Part shown: in pieces, positions 57,201-64,000 of the stretch
Layout of the letters: each line of letters opens with the position of its first letter
Position numbering within the stretch: position 1 is the stretch's first letter
DNA from: Dyadobacter arcticus
GTDB lineage: Bacteria > Bacteroidota > Bacteroidia > Cytophagales > Spirosomataceae
Length of the DNA: 64,000 nucleotides
Direction of reading: 5' to 3'
NCBI RefSeq assembly: GCF_011762185.1
Contig: NZ_JAASQJ010000002.1
Span: forward strand, 558,001-622,000
Notes under the pieces: generated by a model
What the model was told of the DNA's origin: nothing
Seen by the model: the letters and a program-made list of their open reading frames with translations, nothing else
The model's database searches: none
Translations under genes and position numbers: made by a program

Positions 57201-57400
57201 CGGCGGGAGCTGTGGTGACATTCCGGGTTAGCAATACGTTGCTGGAAAGTACTGCTACGCTGCATGATGCAACCGGGCGGCTGATGCAAAGAATTGCAAT
57301 CACCGCCAACCAGCAGCAAATCGACACCAAGTCATTGGCAAGTGGAACATATGTTTTGAAATTTGCGGATGGATCAGCGCAAAAGTTTGTAAAAGAGTGA
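54293..57400 (+). CDS. Right-handed beta-helix surface protein with T9SS sorting domain (copy 2)
   Basis: The 1,035-residue protein is the close paralogue of the gene at 20421-23492: same signal region, two beta-helix blocks, linker and T9SS type A domain (ALYPNPAG to the end). Long stretches are identical in protein and DNA, and the similarity starts about 65 bp before the ATG. Differences cluster in the turns of the beta-helix repeats. Near the end it has a 30-bp in-frame insertion absent from copy 1, adding RAAGTPDRNL between MSD and LDGAY. It is likely a cell-surface adhesin or glycan-binding protein. A strong terminator follows at 57450. Confidence 0.92.
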   Translation: MAQHLHPAKSKSSWYSFPLNVPAFLSLLLFLNFLSSEAFALPNPPPKISYVTPLGAGAKTGVSWETASDNLQAMIDGSASGDEIWVAGGTYNVPSSLTSFTLKEGVKVYGGFAGTEGALASRNLTLTANKSILSAGGVKDFVLSNSTGLTTASRLDGFTISGALRGGIVNSSSSSPTLVNLKITGNTGPGVGNLESSPILINCAIVDNNSFGGIFNSGASPVIINCTIAGNKDAQSNLGVGIFNVNQSLPQVRNSILSGRYGGFSNDNGSSIDIQYSLLHSETGGDINNNPVTTNVDPLFSNPALGDYTLQRCSPAVNGGSNTVYASGQTPDISNITTDLDGQPRFFGGGTVDIGAYEYQQERDPSIPGVTFVKEGGTGNGASWECAMGNLQQAILYIRSGQIWVAGGTYLAEQGAFTPRAGVNVYGGFAGTETRLADRDLSITSNKSILRRTGNNNVVEFYPDVQSQALLDGFTITGGSAGVFNFRGSPMLVNLVITGISQFGIGNLEGAPVLINCAIIGNVSTSAFVGVYNSDASPVLINCTIAGNSSPSGISAGIANAGTSAPKLRNSIIYGNQNGIFSTAGATGTTTIEYSIVESNKTINPVDPPVPDIDPLFVNAAGGDYRLQPCSPAVNTGYNYYAVGQTPDFSGITTDLDSKPRIRENAVDMGAYEFGGAARQLALDGDVATATVSGDLLLTTNGSNCKLLAYLSPNGGAALNGAVSAKVWVAGTQPANYLKRHYQIQPETNALNATAKVTLYFTQQEFTDFNEENPIPLPVDAADVEGYKANLRIEKRSGISDTEFGLPSSYTGAIETITPSEANGKVEWKADAGRWEVSFDVTGFSGFFVKTIQTALPLNLISFTATHEAGGNLLQWTTTSEVNTDNFEVQSSADARQFIKIATLAAGGSGDHQYSYNDRTNYTGNIYYRLKMSDRAAGTPDRNLLDGAYTYSKIISLAGNGNFAALYPNPAGAVVTFRVSNTLLESTATLHDATGRLMQRIAITANQQQIDTKSLASGTYVLKFADGSAQKFVKE

Positions 57401-57449
57401 GTTAGCCCAGAATACCCCCCCTCATAATTTGGGACTGGACGCACAAAAC

Positions 57450-57482
57450 AAAAGCCCGAAAATCAATGATTTTCGGGCTTTT
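57450..57482 (+). terminator. Rho-independent terminator after beta-helix gene copy 2
   Basis: Perfect 16-bp arms, starting AAAAGCCCG at 57450 and ending CGGGCTTTT at 57482, with a one-base centre. It works for either strand. Confidence 0.88.
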
Positions 57483-57500
57483 GAAGTTTCGAAACTTATT

Positions 57501-57530
57501 GGAGTGGAGATACGGGGAGTCGAACTTCCC
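57501..57530 (-). other. tRNA/tmRNA 3'-end-like remnant
   Basis: On the minus strand the sequence contains GTTCGACTCCCC followed by GTATCTCCA, the look of a T-loop and acceptor 3' strand of a tRNA or tmRNA. The T-stem is mispaired and no matching 5' half lies nearby, so it is a fragment. Just beyond, at about 57556-57651, an open tail encodes 31 residues (including RTIPKAIKAIMDAKRVQ) and ends in TAA, which may be another remnant. The rest of the gap 57483-57803 shows nothing I can name. Confidence 0.4.
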
Positions 57531-57803
57531 TTTTACCTGCCTTACAATCAGTTACTTATATTATCGATTTAGAAGTTTGTACCCGTTTGGCATCCATAAT
57601 GGCTTTAATTGCCTTTGGAATAGTGCGCTCATCCAAAGCACAATCTGCAACTGTCTACAAGATTATTAACCCTGGCCAAATGCAGTAACTAGCTACTAAC
57701 TCATATGATCCGCTGTATTGGCTAAAACAAAAGGCATTCAGGCTAAGCCTCCATTTTCAATAAATGATGACCTTGTAACATCAATAAACAGGAAACAAAT
57801 TTT

Positions 57804-58778
57804 ATGAAAGCAGTAAGAATTTACCAGTTTGGTGGACCGGAGGTGATGAAAGTAGAAGAGATAGAACGTCCTGTTCCCGCAGCGGATGAAATTTTAGTGA
57901 AAGTGTTTGCTAGTGGCGTGAACCCCGTCGACTGGGTAATTCGCAATGGCGCAAATGACAATCTGAGGCCATACCTGGCATTGCCCATGACATTAGGATG
58001 GGATGCAGCAGGCGTAGTAGAAGAAAGAGGTAGCGATGTAACCGGATTTCAAAAAGGAGATGCCGTCTATGGTGTTCCCAACTTTCCAGGTGATGGAAGC
58101 TACGCAGAATATTGTGTAGCAAAAGCGGTACAGTTCGCCCTTAAACCTAAGAGCATCGGATTTAATGAAGCAGCGGGGGTGCCATTGGCAGCACTTACTG
58201 CGTGGACAGGTATGTTTGCACATGGAAAACTAGAAGTAGGGCAACGCATTCTAATCCAGGGTGCATCCGGCGGCGTGGGTAGTTTCGCAGTACAGTTCGC
58301 GAAAGCGAAAGGAGCGTATGTGATAGGAATGGCTTCCACAGATAATGTTGAGTATGTCAGGCAACTCGGTGCTGATGAAGTGATTGATTATAAAACCCAG
58401 AAATTTGAAGATTTGGTGCAGAATGTTGACGTTGTCTTAGAGGCCTCACCGGTTCGCGACAACAACGAGCGGGTAAAATCGGTAAGCGTATTAAAAGATG
58501 GAGGGATATTGGTAAGCGTCAATACGGATTTCCCTTTTAATGATAAACTGATCGAAGCCCTTGCCAGAAAAGGCGCAAAAGGTGAACTGGCACCTAACCA
58601 GCCCAGGCAGGAGTGGCTGCAAGAGATGGCACAGTTAGTTGATGAAGGCAAAGTGCGGGTTCTTGTCAGCAAAGTGTTTCCGTTGGAACAGGTGGCCCAG
58701 GCACACCGTGAAAGCGAAAGCTGGCATGTACGTGGCAAGCTTGTGTTGGAAGTCGTTAAAGAGGATAAGTCTGCATGA
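57804..58778 (+). CDS. NADP-dependent quinone oxidoreductase (zinc-independent MDR family)
   Basis: The 324-residue protein is a medium-chain dehydrogenase/reductase of the quinone-oxidoreductase type. It has the GroES-like N-terminal part (MKAVRIYQFGGPEVMKVEEI, ASGVNPVDWVIRNG) and a Rossmann domain with ILIQGASGGVGSFAVQFAKAKGAYVIG. The zinc-ligand cysteines of alcohol dehydrogenases are absent, as expected. It reduces quinones or enones with NADPH. Its stop overlaps the AraC start by 4 bp (ATGA), so the two are translationally coupled. Confidence 0.94.
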   Translation: MKAVRIYQFGGPEVMKVEEIERPVPAADEILVKVFASGVNPVDWVIRNGANDNLRPYLALPMTLGWDAAGVVEERGSDVTGFQKGDAVYGVPNFPGDGSYAEYCVAKAVQFALKPKSIGFNEAAGVPLAALTAWTGMFAHGKLEVGQRILIQGASGGVGSFAVQFAKAKGAYVIGMASTDNVEYVRQLGADEVIDYKTQKFEDLVQNVDVVLEASPVRDNNERVKSVSVLKDGGILVSVNTDFPFNDKLIEALARKGAKGELAPNQPRQEWLQEMAQLVDEGKVRVLVSKVFPLEQVAQAHRESESWHVRGKLVLEVVKEDKSA

Positions 58779-59683
58779 AACACATTGAAACGATAAGTGA
58801 ATTTCACCGGTTCTTAAATCTGCCTGCGCCATTGCATCCGCTGATCAGTGTACTGGATGTTGGAACCGTCCCGCATGTTGATCGCGATGAGCCGATGAAT
58901 ATGGTATTTGATTTTTATTCCATTTCTGTAAAAAGAATGGATAACTTCAAAGTAACATATGGTCAACAACCTTTTGATTTCAATGAGGGCATTATGTCTT
59001 TTATGTCGCCCAAGCAGGTCTTTAGCATTGCGGTGGACAATAAAAACGAAGAAGTGAAAAAATCAGGGTGGGTAATTTACATACATCCTGATTTTATATG
59101 GAATACGCCGTTAGCTAACACCATCAAGCAATATGATTTTTGGGACTATTCGCTTCACGAATCTTTATTTCTTTCGGCAAAAGAAGAAGCCGTCATTACC
59201 AATATCATCCTGAATATTAGGCAGGAATGTGATTCCAACATCGATAAATTCAGCAAGCCGATCATCATCTCGCACATTGAAAGTTTATTGAATTATGCTG
59301 ACCGGTTTTATCACCGCCAGTTTATCACACGGGAAAAAGCAGCCCATCAGTTACTTGACCGGTTGGAAACTTTACTGGATAATTATTTCAACAGCGCTGA
59401 TTTGATTAACAGAGGTTTGCCAAGTGTTCGATATGTTGCTGAACAGCTGAATCTTTCCCCAAAGTATCTAAGTAATTTATTACGAGTGTTGACAGGGCAA
59501 AACACTCAGCAACATATTCATGAAAAACTGATCAATAAAGCTAAAGAAAAATTATCAACCACGAACCTGACAATCAGTGAAATTGCTTATCAGCTGGGTT
59601 TTGAGCATTTGGCATCATTTAGCAAATTGTTCAAGACAAGAACGAAACTGTCGCCTTTGTCATTCAGAGCTTCGTTTAATTAG
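58775..59683 (+). CDS. AraC family transcriptional regulator
   Basis: The 302-residue protein has an N-terminal cupin-like sensor and a C-terminal AraC domain at about 205-300 (VRYVAEQLNLSPKYLSNLLRVLTG, then LTISEIAYQLGFEHLASFSKLFKTRTKLSP). It is coupled to the oxidoreductase gene by a 4-bp overlap, and self-regulation of the pair is likely. This is the third regulator-oxidoreductase module of the window. The 240-bp gap that follows shows no gene or clear terminator. Confidence 0.94.
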   Translation: MKHIETISEFHRFLNLPAPLHPLISVLDVGTVPHVDRDEPMNMVFDFYSISVKRMDNFKVTYGQQPFDFNEGIMSFMSPKQVFSIAVDNKNEEVKKSGWVIYIHPDFIWNTPLANTIKQYDFWDYSLHESLFLSAKEEAVITNIILNIRQECDSNIDKFSKPIIISHIESLLNYADRFYHRQFITREKAAHQLLDRLETLLDNYFNSADLINRGLPSVRYVAEQLNLSPKYLSNLLRVLTGQNTQQHIHEKLINKAKEKLSTTNLTISEIAYQLGFEHLASFSKLFKTRTKLSPLSFRASFN

Positions 59684-59923
59684 AAATCAACGTCTCATTA
59701 ATGCCCAATTCACAAAGTGGGACTGGCATTGATAAGTAGTAATCAGAAAAATCCAGATAAGATAATCTAAGGCTTTAAACAAATACTATATTAGATCTTT
59801 ATTCAAGCGTCTGCCTTCCTCGCTTTCCAAGTCATCCCAAATCGCTTTCTGAACGCAAATGAAAAATGGGAAATCGCATCAAAATCTGTAAGATAGAGTC
59901 ATATAAAGCACTGATAAACTGAG

Positions 59924-61249
59924 ATGAAATACTTCAAGCAATTTAGTTTCCGATGGTTATTCATCGGCTTTTACACTAGCCTACCTTACTTGGTCATGGG
60001 GCAATCGACGCGAACGGATGCCGACTTTGATTTCAAAGGCCGTCTGATCGTTTCTGTGTCGGACGCAGATATGGTAGCTTCTGCCTATCTGGATGGGCAA
60101 CTTGGAAGGGTTGAAGGCAAAGATGCCTTATCTGTTATTCGTTTAGACAAAGCTGTGAGTGAATTGAAAGCGGTCGAAATCCCGGCCAGTAATTCGGTGA
60201 CGGGGCCACCATCCTCCGTAGCTGTTTCACCTGACGGCCATTATGCCATCGTCATAGAAACAAGGGGTGGGAGACCTCTAAGCAGCCCTAACACGCTATT
60301 TAGCGATCTGCCTTCTGGGAAAGTCATCACCGTAATTGATTTGACTGATCCTGACCACTTGAAAATACATCAAAAGATCGATGGTCCACAGCGGCCATTA
60401 TCGGTAACATTCAGTAAAGACGGCTCACTGGTGGTCATCACCTACCGGCCCCAGGATGCAAATCAAAGCCCGCTGGCTATGTATCAATTTACCGGGGGTA
60501 GGTTAGCCAATTTATCGCTTCCTGATGTTCCCGGTTATGTCGCTGGCGATATAATCAATGGTGCCGTCTTTCATCCTGTTGAGCCCATGATCGCCTTATT
60601 AAATGTCACAAAGTCGATGCTTGTCTTTTTTAAGCTGACCAAGACTAATGATGTTATAAGCCTAACCAGCTGGGGCAATTCTGTTGTGATCGATAAGGAA
60701 CCGTTCAAAGCTTGTTTTACGCCAAACGGTCGTTTTGTGGTCGTCAACGCCATGTATCCAGGTTCAGTTAGAGGCTCAGTCACATCCGTAGGTCTTTCTA
60801 TCGAGACGGCAAGCGATGGCTCGCCGGTGCATCAAATCGTTTCGCGAGCCCTGGCCGGTGTGCTGCCCGAAGGGCTAACGATGAGCCCTGATGGACGATG
60901 GGTTGTCACCACAAATTTGGAGCAAAGCACGCAGCCTTTCACTAGCCCAAAACAAGGCTTTTTTGCTTCTCTAAGCCTGATGCATTTAAATCCTGAATCA
61001 GGTTTGCTAAGTTGGGTAGGGGACTTTCCATTCGATGGGATCTTACCAGAATCAGTTGTTTTTGATAACTCAGGCAGGTTCCTTGCTGTGGCTAACTTTG
61101 ATCACTACGATCTTAAACGGCCGGCAGGCTCTATCGATTTCTGGCGCCTGACAAGTGATTATTTTGATCCAAAGCGGGTGCAATTAGTAAAAACCAATTA
61201 CTCAGTGCCTGTTACCCGAGGTGTCCATTCTATGGTTATCGTTCGATAG
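59924..61249 (+). CDS. Exported YncE/lactonase-like beta-propeller protein
   Basis: The 441-residue protein has a signal peptide (cleavage near VMGQS) and about seven repeats of the YncE/6-phosphogluconolactonase type, for example SSVAVSPDGHYAIVIE, LSVTFSKDGSLVVITYR, KACFTPNGRFVVVNAMYPG and GLTMSPDGRWVVTTNLE. These propellers are periplasmic or surface binding proteins, and some are lactonases; no catalytic set can be assigned. It is transcribed alone. Only about 135 bp separate it from the Tag-like gene downstream. Confidence 0.82.
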   Translation: MKYFKQFSFRWLFIGFYTSLPYLVMGQSTRTDADFDFKGRLIVSVSDADMVASAYLDGQLGRVEGKDALSVIRLDKAVSELKAVEIPASNSVTGPPSSVAVSPDGHYAIVIETRGGRPLSSPNTLFSDLPSGKVITVIDLTDPDHLKIHQKIDGPQRPLSVTFSKDGSLVVITYRPQDANQSPLAMYQFTGGRLANLSLPDVPGYVAGDIINGAVFHPVEPMIALLNVTKSMLVFFKLTKTNDVISLTSWGNSVVIDKEPFKACFTPNGRFVVVNAMYPGSVRGSVTSVGLSIETASDGSPVHQIVSRALAGVLPEGLTMSPDGRWVVTTNLEQSTQPFTSPKQGFFASLSLMHLNPESGLLSWVGDFPFDGILPESVVFDNSGRFLAVANFDHYDLKRPAGSIDFWRLTSDYFDPKRVQLVKTNYSVPVTRGVHSMVIVR

Positions 61250-61384
61250 CTAATGATATGTCTGCCTTGGGCGTATTTAAATCGTCCTATTAATGAAAAG
61301 CGAAGGAAGTTCGCCTCCGATCAACACCGCTTTAAACATTCGTTTGTGCTAATGGGCCGCCCAAGTGTTGACCAAACCCGTTTG

Positions 61385-61990
61385 ATGATGGAGACAATCA
61401 CCCGATGCAGTTATTTTGAGAAACCAGCCCTCATGCGCGACTTCCACGACCACGAATGGGGCGAACCCGTCGCCGAGGCCGACATTGTGTTCGAGTACGT
61501 GGTGTTGTACGCCTTCAGCGCCGGGATCGGTATAAAATTGGTCTTACAGAAACGCGAGCAGTTTCGCGAAGCCCTGTTCGGCTTTGTGCCCGAACGCCTG
61601 GCGCAACTCAGCCCCGACGCGGTGGACGAGTTGCTGCTCGACCCGCGCATCATCCGCAACCGGCGCAAGATGGAAGCCACCGTCACCAATGCCCAGGCCT
61701 GGTTGCGTCTGCGCGACGAACTCGGTGGTGACAGACAAATCGTCGCGTTCTTTTATGACTTCGTAAATCGTCAGCCTATAGACAATCAACGGGCCGATGG
61801 TGATTCACCCCCGCTTAGCACGCCCGAAAGTGAGGCCATGAGTAAGGTGCTCAAAAAGCGAGGTTTTACCCTGAAGGGGCCCGCCACCTGCTACGGCCTG
61901 ATGCAAACTGCAGGGCTGGTCAACGACCATGCCTTAACTTGTTATCGTCACGCGGTTTGCGCCGAACTGGCGGGCACCCTTTCGTTTTAA
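61385..61990 (+). CDS. Tag-like (DNA-3-methyladenine glycosylase I family) protein, divergent active site
   Basis: The 201-residue protein aligns along its length with E. coli Tag. The zinc ligands are kept: the Cys of TRCSY, the His of FHDHEWG, and the His and Cys of NDHALTC. IIRNRRK and KVLKKRGF are also conserved. Residues that contact 3-methyladenine in Tag are changed, however: W6 to Tyr, Y16 to Phe, E38 to Tyr, Q41 to Ser and W46 to Ile, in LYAFSAGIGIKLVLQKRE. It may recognise another base or have lost activity. The ATG at 61385 (or 61388) gives the usual start; the long upstream extension to 61253 does not match the family. The gene is GC-rich (40 of 60 bases in 61561-61620), unlike what follows. 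Confidence 0.87.
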   Translation: MMETITRCSYFEKPALMRDFHDHEWGEPVAEADIVFEYVVLYAFSAGIGIKLVLQKREQFREALFGFVPERLAQLSPDAVDELLLDPRIIRNRRKMEATVTNAQAWLRLRDELGGDRQIVAFFYDFVNRQPIDNQRADGDSPPLSTPESEAMSKVLKKRGFTLKGPATCYGLMQTAGLVNDHALTCYRHAVCAELAGTLSF

Positions 61991-62064
61991 GTAAGTGACT
62001 AGAATTAAATGTTACTTAAATTAAAAAAAAACGGCAGCGGCCACTGTAAAAATCGGCATGGGTT

Positions 62065-62253
62065 TCACAGCGCGGAATTTACTGATATTTGTGAGTGGTA
62101 TACAATTCTCGGCGGCGTTATTAAATTATAAAAATTTACATGCAATGCCCTATGTTGGCGATTATAACGATTGTAAAGTTTCTTGACTTTGATTAGCCCC
62201 CTCAAAGTGTTATTTTTAAAATGCGCACTATTTTTTTCGAATTTCAATCGCAC
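62065..62253 (-). other. Possible transposase C-terminal remnant
   Basis: A minus-strand frame of 62 codons reads KVKKLYNRYNRQHRALHVN and then ITPPRIV. The spacing of YN, H-x-AL and TP resembles the C-terminal end of IS3-type integrase-domain transposases (YN, RPH-x-SL, TP). No catalytic DDE part or inverted repeats are present. The match is weak and could be chance. The rest of the gap 61991-62279 holds an inverted repeat TTTAAGTAA/TTACTTAAA at 61986-62020. Confidence 0.25.
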
Positions 62254-62279
62254 AACGGGCTAGAGTAACTCAAATTGAT

Positions 62280-62894
62280 ATGCCAAAAGAAAAGCAAACT
62301 ACCAAAAAGCAAGAAAAATACACACTGATTCTTGATGCTGCTGAAACATTAATGAAAAAGAAAGGGCTTTATTCTTTAAATATGGATGAAGTATCTTACT
62401 TTTCCAACTTGGCAAAAGGTACTCTATATCTCTATTTCAGAAGTAAGGAAGAAATTCTTGCTGCATTGGCCTTAAAAGCAAGAATATTATTGTTAGCTCA
62501 TTTCGAGAAAGCTGTTTTAAACGAAAATCAACCTATTCAGCAACTTAAAGCAATCATACATGCAAACTATACCTTTCTCAAAAATAATCCTCTGTATTAC
62601 GAATTAGTTTCTTTCTACGAAATTAATGATAGAGAAACAGAAACCGAAGAAATGTCAGCTGTTATTCTTAGAATTACGGAACTGGTAATCGGCATCATAA
62701 AAAATGGCCAGCTCGCGGGAGAAATCGATAGCAGGATCGATCCTTCCATTTTGTCTTTCACCATGTGGGGCATGACAGTGGGTATTATGCAGTTGCTGAA
62801 GGTAAAAGCAGCTACCATTAGCAATCATCCAAATTTATCAGAAAATATAGTCCTTGACAATTACATCAAAGTCTTCCTAGATGGCATTAAATAA
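62280..62894 (+). CDS. TetR/AcrR family transcriptional regulator
   Basis: The 204-residue protein has the N-terminal TetR helix-turn-helix at about 15-65 (ILDAAETLMKKKGLYSLNMDEVSYFSNLAKGTLYLYFRSKEEI) and a mostly helical ligand-binding C-terminus. It probably represses the FAD-monooxygenase gene that starts 68 bp downstream. A palindrome overlapping its stop codon (62893-62915) and another in the promoter (62938-62950) are candidate operators. The effector is likely an aromatic or drug-like substrate of the monooxygenase; this is inference. Confidence 0.93.
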   Translation: MPKEKQTTKKQEKYTLILDAAETLMKKKGLYSLNMDEVSYFSNLAKGTLYLYFRSKEEILAALALKARILLLAHFEKAVLNENQPIQQLKAIIHANYTFLKNNPLYYELVSFYEINDRETETEEMSAVILRITELVIGIIKNGQLAGEIDSRIDPSILSFTMWGMTVGIMQLLKVKAATISNHPNLSENIVLDNYIKVFLDGIK

Positions 62895-62950
62895 AAATGA
62901 CTGCTAGTCATTTTTCTAAATTATTTTACTATGTTTGTACATCACATGTA
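62893..62950 (+). promoter_or_regulatory. Promoter and palindromic operators between TetR and monooxygenase genes
   Basis: AAAAATGACT-GCT-AGTCATTTTT (62893-62915) is a perfect palindrome overlapping the TetR stop codon. TATGTTTG at 62930-62937 is a full -7 consensus match, and TACAT-CAC-ATGTA (62938-62950) follows at once. The first palindrome covers the -33 region, so TetR binding there would block transcription. The same palindrome could also serve as a weak terminator of the TetR gene. Confidence 0.6.
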
Positions 62951-62962
62951 AAAGATAGTAAG

Positions 62963-64000
62963 ATGATTAGTTATGCTGCTGATGTTCTGGTTGTTGGCGC
63001 TGGTCCAACCGGACTAGCCTTGTCTAATGCTCTACACAAACTTGGAACTTCATTAATGCTCATCGAGGTCAATACAAGCACTTCGATACATACAAAGGCT
63101 ACAAACCTAATGCAAGGGACATTGGAGCAGCTTAGCATTTATGGGTTAAGTGACATTATGTATAGGGAAGGTGGCAGTATGAAGCGTTACATGATGAACA
63201 CTTACGGCAGCAATGTGAGTCCGCGTGACATGCATTTACAAGAGAGTCCGCATCATAATGTTATTTTCTTGGGTCAGGATTTGATTGATGGAAACCTGGC
63301 AGAAGAATTCCTGAAAACAGGAAATGAAATACATTTTAAAAATCGTCTGCTTAAATTAGAACAAACAGATGAAGGTGTAGAAGCTACCATAGATGCAAAC
63401 GGGGTAGAAAAGGTTTATTGGTTTAAATATGTTGTTGGCTGTGATGGTGCCCGAAGCATTACCCGAACTTTTACAAAATGCAATTTCGAGCCTGTTAGAA
63501 CTGGAAAATACGTTTGGCAGGCAGATGCTACTTTATCCTGGAAGCGACTTAAAACAATGAAGCAAATGTGGCTTTATTACTACGATATAGGCTTCGGTGC
63601 AATTATTCACTTGCCCAATAACCTAACCAAGGTAATGGCTTTTGAACCAAAAGAGAGTATCCCTAACAGACTTCCAACACTGGAAGAAATGCAACTGAAA
63701 TTAAGAAAAATGTGTGGGGATGAAACGGCGACATTAAGCAATCCCCAATGGCTTAGTCACGGTGAGCTCTTAACCGGTGTTGCGCCCTCGCTGATAGATA
63801 ATAGAATTATACTTGCTGGTGATTCCTGTAATCCAATTCTTCCAAATGGTGGACAAGGATTAAACATTGGTATACAGGATGGACTTAATTTAGCTTGGAA
63901 ATTGAGCGACGTCCTGCAAGGTTACGCTTCAAAAATTTTATTAGATACCTACAATCAAGAACGTAGAGGACTTAGATTAGCTTTGGAAAAAGTACAATTG
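62963..64000 (+). CDS. FAD-dependent monooxygenase (partial, C-terminus outside window)
   Basis: At least 346 residues are present and the frame is open to the end of the window. It is a class A flavoprotein hydroxylase of the PheA/UbiH/TetX type: the dinucleotide-binding VLVVGAGPTGLALSNAL, the DG motif GCDGARSITR and the second FAD motif LAGDSCNPILPNGGQGLNIGIQDGLNLAWKL. Such enzymes hydroxylate aromatic compounds or inactivate antibiotics, using NAD(P)H and O2. The ATG at 62963 lies 25 bases after a -7 promoter box. It is probably repressed by the TetR protein encoded upstream. Confidence 0.93.
   Translation, partial: MISYAADVLVVGAGPTGLALSNALHKLGTSLMLIEVNTSTSIHTKATNLMQGTLEQLSIYGLSDIMYREGGSMKRYMMNTYGSNVSPRDMHLQESPHHNVIFLGQDLIDGNLAEEFLKTGNEIHFKNRLLKLEQTDEGVEATIDANGVEKVYWFKYVVGCDGARSITRTFTKCNFEPVRTGKYVWQADATLSWKRLKTMKQMWLYYYDIGFGAIIHLPNNLTKVMAFEPKESIPNRLPTLEEMQLKLRKMCGDETATLSNPQWLSHGELLTGVAPSLIDNRIILAGDSCNPILPNGGQGLNIGIQDGLNLAWKLSDVLQGYASKILLDTYNQERRGLRLALEKVQL

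Noticed and set aside
20421..57400. Composite transposon bounded by the two beta-helix genes
   Set aside because: The repeated units are ordinary surface-protein genes with no transposase or terminal inverted repeats; duplication with recombination potential is the simpler reading.
57501..57900. Complete tmRNA gene on the minus strand
   Set aside because: The T-stem is mispaired, no 5' acceptor half is found, and a full-length gene would run into the oxidoreductase CDS.
61253..61384. Longer N-terminus for the Tag-like protein
   Set aside because: The extra 44 codons do not match the family; the family start aligns with the ATG at 61385/61388.

Overview
The window looks like chromosomal DNA of a Bacteroidota bacterium of the Cytophagales/Spirosomaceae type; a Dyadobacter-like organism is my guess, unconfirmed. 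The grounds are a SusC/SusD pair with an FG-GAP/ASPIC lipoprotein, several secreted proteins with type IX secretion (T9SS) C-terminal sorting domains, 7TMR-DISM and propeller-type sensor kinases, many AraC regulators, and promoters fitting the Bacteroidota consensus TTTG-N19-21-TAnnTTTG.

Layout. 1-11.4 kb (minus strand) is a carbohydrate-uptake locus: a DUF4185/DUF5005-like lipoprotein, a class I mannose-6-phosphate isomerase, a GntR/UTRA regulator, then SusC, SusD and a partial VCBS/ASPIC lipoprotein. Similar dyads upstream of SusC and of the first lipoprotein gene suggest one GntR regulon. 11.4-18.9 kb holds a frameshifted LamG/T9SS gene, an SDR/EthD pair and a LuxR-type two-component pair with a DUF2306 membrane protein. 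18.9-19.3 kb is a non-coding island of nested hairpins resembling REP/BIME elements, next to a fused nucleotidyltransferase-HEPN gene. 20.4-23.5 kb and 54.3-57.4 kb carry two very similar ~1,030-residue beta-helix/T9SS proteins in the same orientation, about 34 kb apart.

23.5-35.6 kb is a metabolic and regulatory patchwork: two AraC-SDR modules, one of them split by a ~0.7 kb segment bounded by an exact 24-bp direct repeat and carrying an SRPBCC gene; beta-carbonic anhydrase; a GT-C-like membrane protein; an AlkX/YcaQ-type glycosylase; and a Tat-leader protein paired with an M19 dipeptidase. 35.6-39.8 kb has an orphan NtrC-type response regulator and a tight cluster of NRDE, ATP-grasp and LysE-family genes. 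39.8-45.6 kb is mostly minus strand: a GH-A-like lipoprotein, an ABM-domain protein and a 1,288-residue hybrid sensor kinase. 45.6-49.4 kb is a seven-gene plus-strand cluster: DinB, YceI, two YHS proteins, DoxX, an outer-membrane-like protein and DM13. 49.9-53.7 kb encodes an exported Hcp-fold protein and two T9SS proteins, one with three carbohydrate-binding-like repeats. 57.8-64 kb has a quinone-oxidoreductase/AraC pair, an exported beta-propeller protein, a GC-rich Tag-like gene lacking the usual base-recognition residues, and a TetR/FAD-monooxygenase pair whose second gene runs off the window.

Decayed pieces are frequent: a thioredoxin tail, an FG-GAP fragment, a possible SGNH-hydrolase tail, a tRNA/tmRNA 3'-end-like piece and a possible transposase tail. 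Together with the duplicated genes and the repeats they mark this as a plastic region. I saw no complete insertion sequence, CRISPR array, rRNA or intact tRNA.
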